NCBI GenBank assembly: GCA_905211615.1
Contig: CAJMBB010000102.1
Coordinates: forward strand, 1 to 6,977
Length of the DNA: 6,977 bases
Source: an uncultured Collinsella sp.
GTDB lineage: Bacteria; Actinomycetota; Coriobacteriia; Coriobacteriales; Coriobacteriaceae
Direction of reading: 5' to 3'
Shown: positions 1 through 5,452 of the stretch, in pieces
Numbering within the stretch: the stretch's first letter is position 1
How the letters are laid out: every line of letters begins with the position of its first letter
Made by a program: the position numbers and the translations under genes
Notes under the pieces: generated by a model
Seen by the model: the letters and a program-made list of their open reading frames with translations, nothing else
Told to the model about the DNA's origin: nothing
Database searches by the model: none

Positions 1-66
1 GGGGTCGGCGACGCCGTTGCGGCGGGCGATGGCGCGGCGGATGCTATCGAGGGGCGTGATGCTCAA
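1..66 (-). CDS. 5' end of an unidentified gene running out of the window (partial)
   Basis: Read on the - strand, a TTG start at 66-64 opens a frame that stays open to the window edge (22 codons: MSITPLDSIRRAIARRNGVADP split as MSITPLDSIRR then AIARRNGVADP). An AGGA ribosome binding site sits 6 nt upstream of the TTG on that strand, and a TATACT -10-like box (94-99) lies about 28 nt upstream. No family can be named from 22 residues; they are basic and probably helical. The gene is divergent from the permease and shares its control region, so the two could be co-regulated. The TTG start is inferred from the ribosome binding site alone. Confidence 0.5.
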   Translation of the reverse strand, partial: MSITPLDSIRRAIARRNGVADP

Positions 67-93
67 GGCGGTTCCTTTCTATTGCTGCGCTCT

Positions 94-99
94 AGTATA
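94..99 (-). promoter_or_regulatory. Candidate -10 box (TATACT) for the leftward gene
   Basis: The - strand reads TATACT here, 5 of 6 matches to TATAAT, placing a start of transcription about 20 nt before the TTG at 66. No good -35 hexamer is seen at 16-18 nt spacing (ACACGA at 117-122), so the promoter may need an activator or may be wrongly called. Confidence 0.35.
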
Positions 100-124
100 G
101 TCGCGGTGGTATCCATTCGTGTTT

Positions 125-141
125 TTGAACAGGTTGTTCAA
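125..141. promoter_or_regulatory. 17-bp dyad, candidate operator between divergent genes
   Basis: TTGAACA-GGT-TGTTCAA is a perfect 7-3-7 inverted repeat between the leftward gene and the lactate permease. Size and symmetry fit a dimeric helix-turn-helix repressor. GntR/FadR-type LldR regulators commonly control lactate permeases and use short dyads of this size, but this exact sequence is not one I can assign to a named regulator. It overlaps the possible -35 (TTGTTC, 134-139) of the rightward promoter, a typical repressor position. Confidence 0.45.
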
Positions 142-164
142 TAATTTCGGCGGGCGGCTGTAAT
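134..164 (+). promoter_or_regulatory. Possible lctP promoter (TTGTTC ... TGTAAT)
   Basis: TTGTTC (134-139) and TGTAAT (159-164) are separated by 19 nt, longer than the ideal 17. TGTAAT matches the -10 consensus at 5 of 6 positions. It would give a 5' leader of about 75 nt before the permease ATG. No better pair was seen in 140-230, so this is a weak call. Confidence 0.25.
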
Positions 165-245
165 TTGTCGGTAAACGTGCGGTATCCTGTTGAAGTTTTG
201 TGACACCCCCGATGCCGCCCACGCGGTACCAAGGAGCTTCTACCT

Positions 246-1817
246 ATGGACGTCGCCGCATTCATGCTGGCTCTTGTGCCGATTATTTGGCTGGTCGTGA
301 TGCTGCTGTGCTTTAAATGGCCAGCTTGGAAGGCCGCTATCGGATCGTTTGTCCTTTCGTGCTTGCTTGCCTTCGCATGGTGGCACCTGCCGGCAGCGCA
401 GATCGCGACCGCCTCGCTCGAAGGTTTTTTGATGGCTCTGTGGCCCATCGTCCTGGTGATCATCGCCGCGGTGTTCACGTATAACCTGTGCGTTCGTACG
501 GGCGCCATGGACGTGATCGGCAGCATGATCACCTCCATCAGCAGCGACCGCCGTCTGCTGGCGCTGCTCGTGGCTTGGTGCTTCGGTGGCTTTATGGAGG
601 GCATGGCCGGCTTCGGTACCGCTGTCGCCATTCCCGCCGGCATGCTCGCGGGCCTGGGCTTTGAGGCCGTGCCTGCCGTGCTCATCTGCCTGCTGGCCAA
701 CGGCGTGCCCACGCCCTACGGCTCCATCGGCATCCCCACGGTGTCCGTTGCCGACCTGGTGGGTTTGGATTCCCTTCACCTAGCGACCGTTCAGCTGGTG
801 CAGCTCGCACCGTTCTTTGTGGTGATGCCGCTATTTATTGTGCTGGTTGCGGGCCGTGTTGCCGATGACCAGGGCAATGCCGCGAGTGTGGGCGAGCGTC
901 TGCACGGTGTTGCCGGCGTGGCGTTGCTCTCCGGCGTGTCGTTTGTCGGCGCGGCTCTGGTCGTTGCCATGTTTGTGGGCCCCGAGCTGGCCGTGGTCGT
1001 AGGATCCATCGTTTCGCTCGCGCTGACAGCTGCGCTTGCCATGCGTGCCGAGAAGTCGGGGCATTTGGACGCACGCTTCCATATGAATATCGAGGCCGGC
1101 GAACAGCTCACCGTTAAATCGGCGCTTTCGGCCTGGTCGTGCTTCATTCTGATTTTTGTACTGCTGCTGGGTACGTCCAACCTGGTGCCCGCCGTGCATG
1201 CCGCGCTTGCGCCCTTTGCAAGCCACGTGCAGGTGTATTGCGGCGAGAACCCCGGTACGCTTACGTTTTCGTGGATTAACACGCCGGGTGTTTGGATCTT
1301 CCTGGCCGCGTTTGTCGGCGGTGCCATTCAGAGTGCTTCGCCACGCATGATGGGCGAGGTGCTGGCCGCGACTGTGAAGCAGATGATGCCGACGGTGATC
1401 ACGATGCTTTCGGTGCTGGGCTGTGCCAAGGTGATGGGCTATGCGGGCATGATCTCTTCGATCAGCGCGTTCTGCATCGCCGTCGCCGGTGGGCTGTACC
1501 CGATTCTGGCTCCGTGGATCGGCGCAGTCGGTGCGTTTGTGACCGGCTCGGGCACGTCCTCGGGCATGCTGTTTGGCCCCATCCAGAGCCAGGCCGCTAC
1601 GGCGCTGGGCGTGAGCGACTACTGGATGGTCGCGCTGAACGCGCTTGGTGTTGCCGCCGGTAAGATGATCTCTCCGCAGACGCTCGCGATTGGTCTGGCT
1701 GCCGTCCACGTGCGCGGCAGGGATGCCGAACTCCTGGACGCGGTGCTGCCCTACGCTGCCGGCATGCTGGTCCTGATGAGCGCCATAGCCATGCTCGGCC
1801 AAGGCCTGCCGCTGTAG
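246..1817 (+). CDS. lctP: L-lactate/glycolate permease, LctP family
   Basis: This is a 523-residue polytopic inner-membrane permease that probably imports lactate, and possibly glycolate, by proton symport. Hydrophobic segments run along the whole length, consistent with the 12 or more helices of the family. Two conserved blocks identify it: GFMEGMAGFGTAVAIPAG with the following LLANGVPTPYGSIGIPT (about residues 115-165), and GSGTSSGMLFGPIQ followed by GKMISPQ (about 433-478). Both match the E. coli LldP/GlcA pattern, and the length is close to the family norm of about 530-560. AAGGAG (231-236) lies 9 nt before the ATG and fixes the start. The gene stands alone on its strand: a divergent gene lies upstream and repeats lie downstream. 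Lactate is the likelier substrate, but lactate and glycolate carriers cannot be separated by eye. Confidence 0.9.
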   Translation: MDVAAFMLALVPIIWLVVMLLCFKWPAWKAAIGSFVLSCLLAFAWWHLPAAQIATASLEGFLMALWPIVLVIIAAVFTYNLCVRTGAMDVIGSMITSISSDRRLLALLVAWCFGGFMEGMAGFGTAVAIPAGMLAGLGFEAVPAVLICLLANGVPTPYGSIGIPTVSVADLVGLDSLHLATVQLVQLAPFFVVMPLFIVLVAGRVADDQGNAASVGERLHGVAGVALLSGVSFVGAALVVAMFVGPELAVVVGSIVSLALTAALAMRAEKSGHLDARFHMNIEAGEQLTVKSALSAWSCFILIFVLLLGTSNLVPAVHAALAPFASHVQVYCGENPGTLTFSWINTPGVWIFLAAFVGGAIQSASPRMMGEVLAATVKQMMPTVITMLSVLGCAKVMGYAGMISSISAFCIAVAGGLYPILAPWIGAVGAFVTGSGTSSGMLFGPIQSQAATALGVSDYWMVALNALGVAAGKMISPQTLAIGLAAVHVRGRDAELLDAVLPYAAGMLVLMSAIAMLGQGLPL

Positions 1818-1876
1818 TCGGCACTTAGGGACGTTCCTTATGTGCCGGCACTTTGGGAACGTCCCTAAGTACCGGC
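1817..1876. repeat. Long imperfect inverted repeat after lctP
   Basis: ACTTAGGGACGTTCC (1823-1837) is exactly complementary to 1856-1870. The stem extends outward to 1817/1876 with one C/A mismatch and one G/T wobble. The 18-nt loop contains its own palindrome, GTGCCGGCAC (1842-1851). There is no T-tract on either side, so this does not look like a standard intrinsic terminator. It may still halt or protect the permease transcript, or be a mobile palindromic repeat. Confidence 0.6.
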
Positions 1877-1960
1877 ATCCGGGGACATTCCTTGAATGTT
1901 GCCTGTTCAAGAGTGTCCGCAATGACTAGTCGTTGAAAAACGTCCCCAATGACTAGGCCG
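1877..1960. repeat. Degenerate repeat mosaic (GTCC-AATGACTAG units and small hairpin)
   Basis: Two direct copies of GTCCGCAATGACTAG / GTCCCCAATGACTAG (1915-1929 and 1942-1956) match at 14 of 15 positions, 27 nt apart. A small hairpin, ACATTC-CTT-GAATGT (1885-1899), precedes them. The phrases GGGAACGTCCC, GGGGACATTCC and ACGTCCCC recur here and in the adjoining inverted repeat. The whole 1817-1960 stretch therefore looks like decayed copies of one repeat family. No coding frame is convincing in it. Confidence 0.5.
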
Positions 1961-1983
1961 CTTGCCTGCGATTTTTGACCGTT

Positions 1984-2000
1984 GGGCGGGCTTGCCGCCC
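1984..2000. repeat. GC-rich inverted repeat in the pckA upstream region
   Basis: GGGCGG (1984-1989) pairs with CCGCCC (1995-2000) around a 5-nt loop. It lacks a following T-tract. Its position, just before the 18-bp palindrome, leaves its role open: a boundary of the repeat mosaic, a weak terminator remnant or a regulatory element. Confidence 0.4.
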
Positions 2001-2004
2001 TTGC

Positions 2005-2022
2005 TGCAAAAACGTTTTTGCA
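2005..2022. promoter_or_regulatory. 18-bp perfect palindrome, candidate operator for pckA
   Basis: TGCAAAAACGTTTTTGCA is identical to its reverse complement over 18 bp. The AACGTT core with a central CpG resembles operators of the LacI/PurR/CcpA regulator family, though the half-sites are not spaced exactly like a known consensus. A possible -10, TACAAC (2030-2035), has no usable -35, and the palindrome fills that -35 zone. This suggests a regulator bound here sets pckA transcription, for example in response to carbon supply. Function is inferred only. Confidence 0.5.
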
Positions 2023-2038
2023 TATCGGGTACAACGGG

Positions 2039-2054
2039 CTTTACGTGAGTAAAG
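2039..2054. repeat. Inverted repeat CTTTAC-GTGA-GTAAAG in the pckA leader
   Basis: This is a perfect 6-4-6 inverted repeat, 30 nt before the pckA ribosome binding site. It could be a second operator half-pair or a small hairpin in the 5' leader. Confidence 0.35.
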
Positions 2055-2083
2055 TGCGCGCCGCGTCCACGTGTCGCGTTTTT

Positions 2084-2091
2084 AAAGGAGG
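2084..2091 (+). promoter_or_regulatory. Strong ribosome binding site that fixes the pckA start
   Basis: AAAGGAGG lies 4 nt before the ATG at 2096. The same frame is open upstream to a TTG at 1982, but the residues it would add are translated from palindromes and have no ribosome binding site, so the shorter protein is preferred. Confidence 0.85.
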
Positions 2092-2095
2092 CCCC

Positions 2096-3766
2096 ATGCC
2101 TGGTGTTACCCCTGCAGATGTTTTGTCCAACTTTGGTATTACGCTCGTTGAAGATCCCGCCGAGAATCAGCCCCGTCTGCTGGTCGATCTACCCGCCGCG
2201 GAGCTCGTCGAGCACGCTATCCGCCGCGAAGAAGGCCGCATGGCATCCAACGGCGCGCTGGTGATCGAGACGGGGGAGCGTACCGGCCGTTCCCCCAATG
2301 ACCGCTTTATCGTTGACACCCCCGATGTTCACGACAAGATTGCCTGGGGCGCCGTCAACCGCCCGCTGTCCGTCGAGAGCTATGAGGCCATCAAGGCCGG
2401 CATCGTCGACTATCTCAACGAGCGCGACGTGTTCGTCACCCGCGGCATGGCAGGCGCCGACCGCAACCACACGCGTCGACTGCTCGTTGCCTGCGAGCGT
2501 GCCAGCCAGGCACTCTTTATTAAGCAGATGCTCGCCCGCCCGCTCGCCCGCGAAATCGCGCGCACCGGCGAGCCCGACTTCTGCGTGCTCGCAGCGCCCG
2601 GTTACCAGTGCGACCCCGCCATCAAGGGCCTCAACTCCAGCGCTGCCGTGGTCATCAACTTCCAGGAACGCGTGATTCTGGTCGCCGGCACCGGCTACTC
2701 CGGCGAGATTAAAAAGTCGATCTTTAGCGTCATGAACTATCTGCTGCCCGTCGAGGACGACGTGCTGCCCATGCACTGCTCGGCCAGCATGGACCCCGTC
2801 ACGCACGAGACCGCCGTGTTCTTTGGCCTGTCCGGCACCGGCAAGACCACGCTTTCGGCCAATCCCACGCGCCTGCTGATCGGCGACGACGAGCACGGTT
2901 GGTCCGACATGGGTATCTTTAACATCGAGGGTGGCTGCTACGCCAAATGCGAGGGCCTGGACGCCTTTCACGAGCCCGAGATCTTCAACGCTGTCCGCTT
3001 TGGCGCGATCTGCGAAAACGTGGTGCTCGACGAGAACCGCAAGCCCAACTACGATGACATCTCGATTACGCACAACACGCGCGTGGCCTATCCCGTGGAG
3101 CACATTCCTAACGCGTGGACTAAGGGCATGGGCACCACTCCGAGTGTCGTGCTGTTCCTGACTTGCGACGCTTTTGGCGTGCTGCCGCCCATCTCGCGTC
3201 TGACGGCCGACGCCGCCATGTACCACTTTGTGACGGGCTTTACGGCTAAGATTCCCGGCACCGAGGTCGGCGTCACCGAGCCCGCACCCACGTTCTCTTC
3301 GCTGTTCGGCGAGCCGTTTATGCCACTCGACCCCATGGTTTACGCCAAGATGCTCGGCGAGCGCATTGCCGACGGCCGCACGCGTGTGTACCTGGTCAAC
3401 ACCGGCTGGATCGGCGGCGGCTACGGCGTGGGCCATCGCATCGAGCTTGCCTACACGCGCTCGCTGGTCGCGCGCGCCCTCGACGGTACCATCGAGGACA
3501 GCGAGTTCGTGCACGACGACATCTTTAACGTCGACATTCCCACAACGTGCCACGGTGTGCCCGACGGCATCCTGGTGCCGCGCCAGTACTGGCAGAGCAC
3601 CGCTCGTTACGACGAGGCTGCACACAACCTGGCCGTGATGTTCGAGGAGAACTTCGAGAAGAAGTACTCGCACCTGCCCGAGTCCGTCAAAGCCGCCGGC
3701 CCGCACGCCCAGGTGTCCGCCGAGGCCCGTCATCGCGGCCGCGGCCTGCTGGGGCTCCGCCACTAG
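2096..3766 (+). CDS. pckA: Phosphoenolpyruvate carboxykinase (ATP)
   Basis: This cytosolic enzyme interconverts oxaloacetate + ATP with PEP + CO2 + ADP. It is gluconeogenic in many bacteria and can run in the CO2-fixing, ATP-forming direction in anaerobic fermenters. The 556-residue product is slightly longer than the usual 520-540. Diagnostic segments are present in order: GRSPNDRF with substrate Arg65 (64-71), GYSGEIKKS with metal/substrate lysines 206-207 (200-208), His227 in MHCSAS, the P-loop GLSGTGKTTLS (244-254), the GDDEHGW metal site (Asp264-265), NIEGGCYAK (276-284) and NTR with Arg329. All match the ATP-type family, not the GTP-type. A consensus hairpin terminator starts 19 nt after the stop, so the gene is probably monocistronic. 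The palindromes upstream suggest transcriptional control. Confidence 0.97.
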   Translation: MPGVTPADVLSNFGITLVEDPAENQPRLLVDLPAAELVEHAIRREEGRMASNGALVIETGERTGRSPNDRFIVDTPDVHDKIAWGAVNRPLSVESYEAIKAGIVDYLNERDVFVTRGMAGADRNHTRRLLVACERASQALFIKQMLARPLAREIARTGEPDFCVLAAPGYQCDPAIKGLNSSAAVVINFQERVILVAGTGYSGEIKKSIFSVMNYLLPVEDDVLPMHCSASMDPVTHETAVFFGLSGTGKTTLSANPTRLLIGDDEHGWSDMGIFNIEGGCYAKCEGLDAFHEPEIFNAVRFGAICENVVLDENRKPNYDDISITHNTRVAYPVEHIPNAWTKGMGTTPSVVLFLTCDAFGVLPPISRLTADAAMYHFVTGFTAKIPGTEVGVTEPAPTFSSLFGEPFMPLDPMVYAKMLGERIADGRTRVYLVNTGWIGGGYGVGHRIELAYTRSLVARALDGTIEDSEFVHDDIFNVDIPTTCHGVPDGILVPRQYWQSTARYDEAAHNLAVMFEENFEKKYSHLPESVKAAGPHAQVSAEARHRGRGLLGLRH

Positions 3767-3785
3767 CGTCGCCTCGAGTCCATAT

Positions 3786-3822
3786 CCACCACAAAGGGGA
3801 CAGGCACCTTTGTGGTGGTTTT
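3786..3822 (+). terminator. Intrinsic terminator of pckA (hairpin repeat copy A)
   Basis: CCACCACAAAGG (3786-3797) pairs perfectly with 3807-3818 around the 9-nt loop GGACAGGCA and is followed by TTTT. This is copy A of a four-copy family in the window (also at 4743, 6323 and 6729), in the orientation with loop GGACAGRCA. Confidence 0.85.
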
Positions 3823-3849
3823 GCTCGTGTGGATGACTCGGGTTACAAT
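3821..3849 (+). promoter_or_regulatory. Promoter for the B3/4-domain gene leader
   Basis: TTGCTC (3821-3826) and TACAAT (3844-3849) are spaced by exactly 17 nt, giving a predicted start near 3856. The -35 overlaps the end of the T-tract of the pckA terminator, so termination and reinitiation are tightly packed. The resulting untranslated leader would be about 138 nt, which is unusually long for this window. Confidence 0.6.
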
Positions 3850-3855
3850 ACGCCT

Positions 3856-3993
3856 GACATATCGTCCCCTTCTCCGGATGGGGACAGCGTAAGCGTTCTT
3901 GTGGCGGCACCGTAGGACTTTGAAGGTGGCCGTCGTGAGGGCGCTTTTTGTTTAGGCGCCCTCACTCGGGCGCGTACAATGAAGGGAGAGCGT
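3856..3993 (+). promoter_or_regulatory. Structured 5' leader with two alternative hairpins, class unknown
   Basis: The leader contains a GTCCCC/GGGGAC hairpin (3864-3885), then a strong 10-bp stem GTGAGGGCGC/GCGCCCTCAC (3935-3944 with 3956-3965, loop TTTTTGTTTAG). The 3' arm can instead pair downstream: GCGCCC (3956-3961) with GGGCGC (3968-3973) around TCACTC. The two folds exclude each other, and the second ends 9 nt before the ribosome binding site. This architecture fits an attenuator or translational switch. I cannot match it to a known riboswitch. A GGCACCG string (3906-3912) recalls the T-box core, but there is no room for a T-box stem I. Confidence 0.45.
3926..3955 (+). CDS. Possible 9-residue leader peptide (uORF)
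   Basis: A GTG start (3926), with AGGA (3914-3917) 8 nt upstream, would encode MAVVRALFV and stop at TAG (3953-3955). The frame covers the 5' arm and loop of the 10-bp stem, so a translating ribosome would open that stem and allow the downstream alternative. It contains one Phe codon, not the run of regulatory codons seen in classic attenuators. A short frame like this can occur by chance, so this is a weak call. Confidence 0.25.
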   Translation: MAVVRALFV

Positions 3994-4713
3994 ATGAAGA
4001 GCTTTATTGCCGAGGATTCATTCTGGGAGCTGTTTCCGCAGGCAGCGGTCGGCGTTGTGGTCGTGGAGGGCATGAAGCCCACGGCTCAGATTCCTCAAGA
4101 GGACGTGGATGCGATTGCGGCGTTGCTCGACCGTGCCAATATCGATGCGGAGCGTCATCTGACCAGCGACACTATCAGCGAGAACGCACCGGTCAAGGCA
4201 TGGCGCGAGGCGTATCGTCTGTTCAAGACTAAGAAGGGTGCGCGTTGTTCGATTGAGAACCTGCTTAAGCGCGTGCTCAAGGGCAAGCCGGTCGGTCATA
4301 TCACGCCGGCGGTGGATATCTACAACACGGTGTCGCTGACCTACGCGCTACCCGTGGGAGGCGAGGACCTGCACTCTATCGAGGGTAATCTGCGCCTGGC
4401 GGTTACTGATGGCGGCGACGCATTCCTGCCGCTTGGCGAGGAGACAGATGACCCGACGCTGCCCGGCGAGCTGGCCTATATCGATGATGCGGGCGCCGTG
4501 TGCCGCTGCTGGAACTGGCGCGACGGCGTTCGAACGGCTCTGTCCGATGATTCGGCCGATGCGTTTCTGGCGATTGAGTGCGTGGAGCCCGAGCGGATGG
4601 GGGATTGCCAGGCTGCGATCGATCGCTTAGCCGAGCTGCTTGAGCGCTATCTGGGAGCGACGGTTGTCATTAAGACGCTTGTGACCCGCGACAATCCTTG
4701 CGTGGAGCTGTAG
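3994..4713 (+). CDS. Solo B3/4-domain protein (PheT editing-module relative)
   Basis: This 239-residue soluble protein resembles the stand-alone B3/B4 domain family (COG3382 type), homologous to the module of the phenylalanyl-tRNA synthetase beta subunit that hydrolyses tyrosyl-tRNA(Phe). The best marker is PAVDIYNTVSLTYALPVGGEDL (105-126), given here as PAVDIYNTVSL plus TYALPVGGEDL. After it come a beta-rich core and CRCWNWRDG (170-178). The N-terminal 100 residues are partly helical. Possible roles are trans-editing of misacylated tRNA or amino-acid sensing, but family function is poorly defined. ATG 3994 is chosen over ATG 3979 because AAGGGAGAG (3983-3990) lies just before it and 3979 would overlap that site. 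It has its own promoter and structured leader, and a hairpin terminator follows. Confidence 0.8.
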   Translation: MKSFIAEDSFWELFPQAAVGVVVVEGMKPTAQIPQEDVDAIAALLDRANIDAERHLTSDTISENAPVKAWREAYRLFKTKKGARCSIENLLKRVLKGKPVGHITPAVDIYNTVSLTYALPVGGEDLHSIEGNLRLAVTDGGDAFLPLGEETDDPTLPGELAYIDDAGAVCRCWNWRDGVRTALSDDSADAFLAIECVEPERMGDCQAAIDRLAELLERYLGATVVIKTLVTRDNPCVEL

Positions 4714-4740
4714 CGGCGCCTAGAACCTATTGATGCCCCA

Positions 4741-4780
4741 AACCACCACAAAGGTGCCTGTCCCCTATGTGGTGGTTTTT
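4741..4780 (+). terminator. Intrinsic terminator of the B3/4 gene (hairpin repeat copy B)
   Basis: AACCACCACA (4741-4750) pairs with 4768-4777 and continues as AGG/CCT after one A/A mismatch, followed by a run of T ending at 4780. The loop reads TGCCTGTCC, the reverse complement of the copy A loop, so this copy is inverted. The substitution CCTATGTGG for CCTTTGTGG weakens but does not destroy the stem. T residues also flank the hairpin on the opposite strand. Confidence 0.8.
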
Positions 4781-4811
4781 ATGTTGATGGGTTAACAAAT
4801 GGGGTATTTGG

Positions 4812-4850
4812 TTACGGGTGTCGGCTTATGCGACTAAGATGTTTACCCGT
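4812..4850 (+). promoter_or_regulatory. Possible promoter/operator region of the MarR gene
   Basis: TAAGAT (4835-4840) is a fair -10. The spaced -35 (TTACGG, 4812-4817) is poor. Around it lie inverted repeats that could be read by the regulator itself: ACGGGT/ACCCGT (4814-4819 and 4845-4850), GTCG/CGAC (4820-4823 and 4831-4834) and CTTA/TAAG (4825-4828 and 4835-4838). None is long enough to be convincing alone. Confidence 0.25.
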
Positions 4851-4883
4851 TAGCATTATGCAAGCGAAAGGCGGTCGTCTCTC

Positions 4884-5333
4884 ATGCAGCAGAACGACGA
4901 GACACGTTTCGAGGACTTTGTCGGACTGATCAGCGGGCTCTACAAGGAGATCCAGCGCATTAAGACATCCGAGGGCGCAAGGCTGGGCCTCAAGGGCTCC
5001 GACGTTATGTGCCTGTACTATCTTGAGCGCAGCAAGGACGGCCTGACTGGCGCTGACCTGGCTCGCATGGCAGGCGTGACCCGCGCCGCCGTCTCGCGTA
5101 CGCTCGCGCATCTGGAGGAGGGCGGCTACGTCGAGGTCGACGATTCGGGCGATGCCGCCGTTAAGTATCGTGCTCCGGTGCGCCTGACCGCTCTGGGTGG
5201 CGAGAGCATGAGCGAGGCCGACCGCATCATCCACGAAGTGCTCGATACCACCAGTAAGGCTATGGGTGTGGAGCAGCGCGAGCAGATGTATGCGTCGCTG
5301 CACACGATTCTTAACACCCTGCGCGAGCTGTAG
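4884..5333 (+). CDS. MarR-family transcriptional regulator
   Basis: This 149-residue protein is a typical MarR-type dimeric winged-helix regulator in size and plan. An N-terminal dimer helix (about 5-28) precedes the helix-turn-helix. The recognition helix is around TRAAVSRTLAHLEEGGYV (66-83), the wing spans DDSGDAAVKYRAPVRLT (86-102), and a C-terminal dimer helix follows (about 108-146). The single cysteine (Cys43) gives no clear redox-sensor pattern. AAAGG (4867-4871) lies 12 nt before the ATG, a rather long spacing, so expression may be low. degV starts 119 nt downstream with no terminator between them, so co-transcription is plausible. The ligand and targets cannot be read from sequence. 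A FabT-like role in fatty acid control is suggested only by the neighbour. Confidence 0.88.
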   Translation: MQQNDETRFEDFVGLISGLYKEIQRIKTSEGARLGLKGSDVMCLYYLERSKDGLTGADLARMAGVTRAAVSRTLAHLEEGGYVEVDDSGDAAVKYRAPVRLTALGGESMSEADRIIHEVLDTTSKAMGVEQREQMYASLHTILNTLREL

Positions 5334-5452
5334 GGCCACCAAGGCTTTTGCTTCCAATTAACAACTGCATAGTCCTGTTTGAGCGCGTATACCGTGCCGG
5401 GGCCTTGCTGTCAAAATTCCCTGCGCGGGACCTGCGCAAGAAAGGATTCGCT

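Noticed and set aside
831..1922. 363-codon open frame antisense to lctP
   Set aside because: It is a shadow of the permease gene, full of Arg/His/Gln-rich low-complexity translation, and begins inside repeats.
1982..2095. N-terminal extension of PEPCK from a TTG start
   Set aside because: It has no ribosome binding site, its residues come from palindromes, and the ATG at 2096 has an excellent AAAGGAGG.
2189..3910. 573-codon open frame antisense to pckA
   Set aside because: It lies opposite an unmistakable PEPCK. Long antisense frames are expected when codons are GC-rich at third positions. It has no recognisable domains and spans the pckA terminator.
3900..3930. T-box riboswitch for the B3/4 gene
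   Set aside because: GGCGGCACCG resembles part of the T-box sequence, but the transcript has no space for stem I or a specifier loop after the pckA terminator, and no terminator/antiterminator pair with a T-run follows.
3975..3980. TACAAT as -10 box of the B3/4 gene
   Set aside because: Transcription would begin inside the ribosome binding site, and no -35 is found at proper spacing. The TTGCTC/TACAAT pair at 3821-3849 is better.
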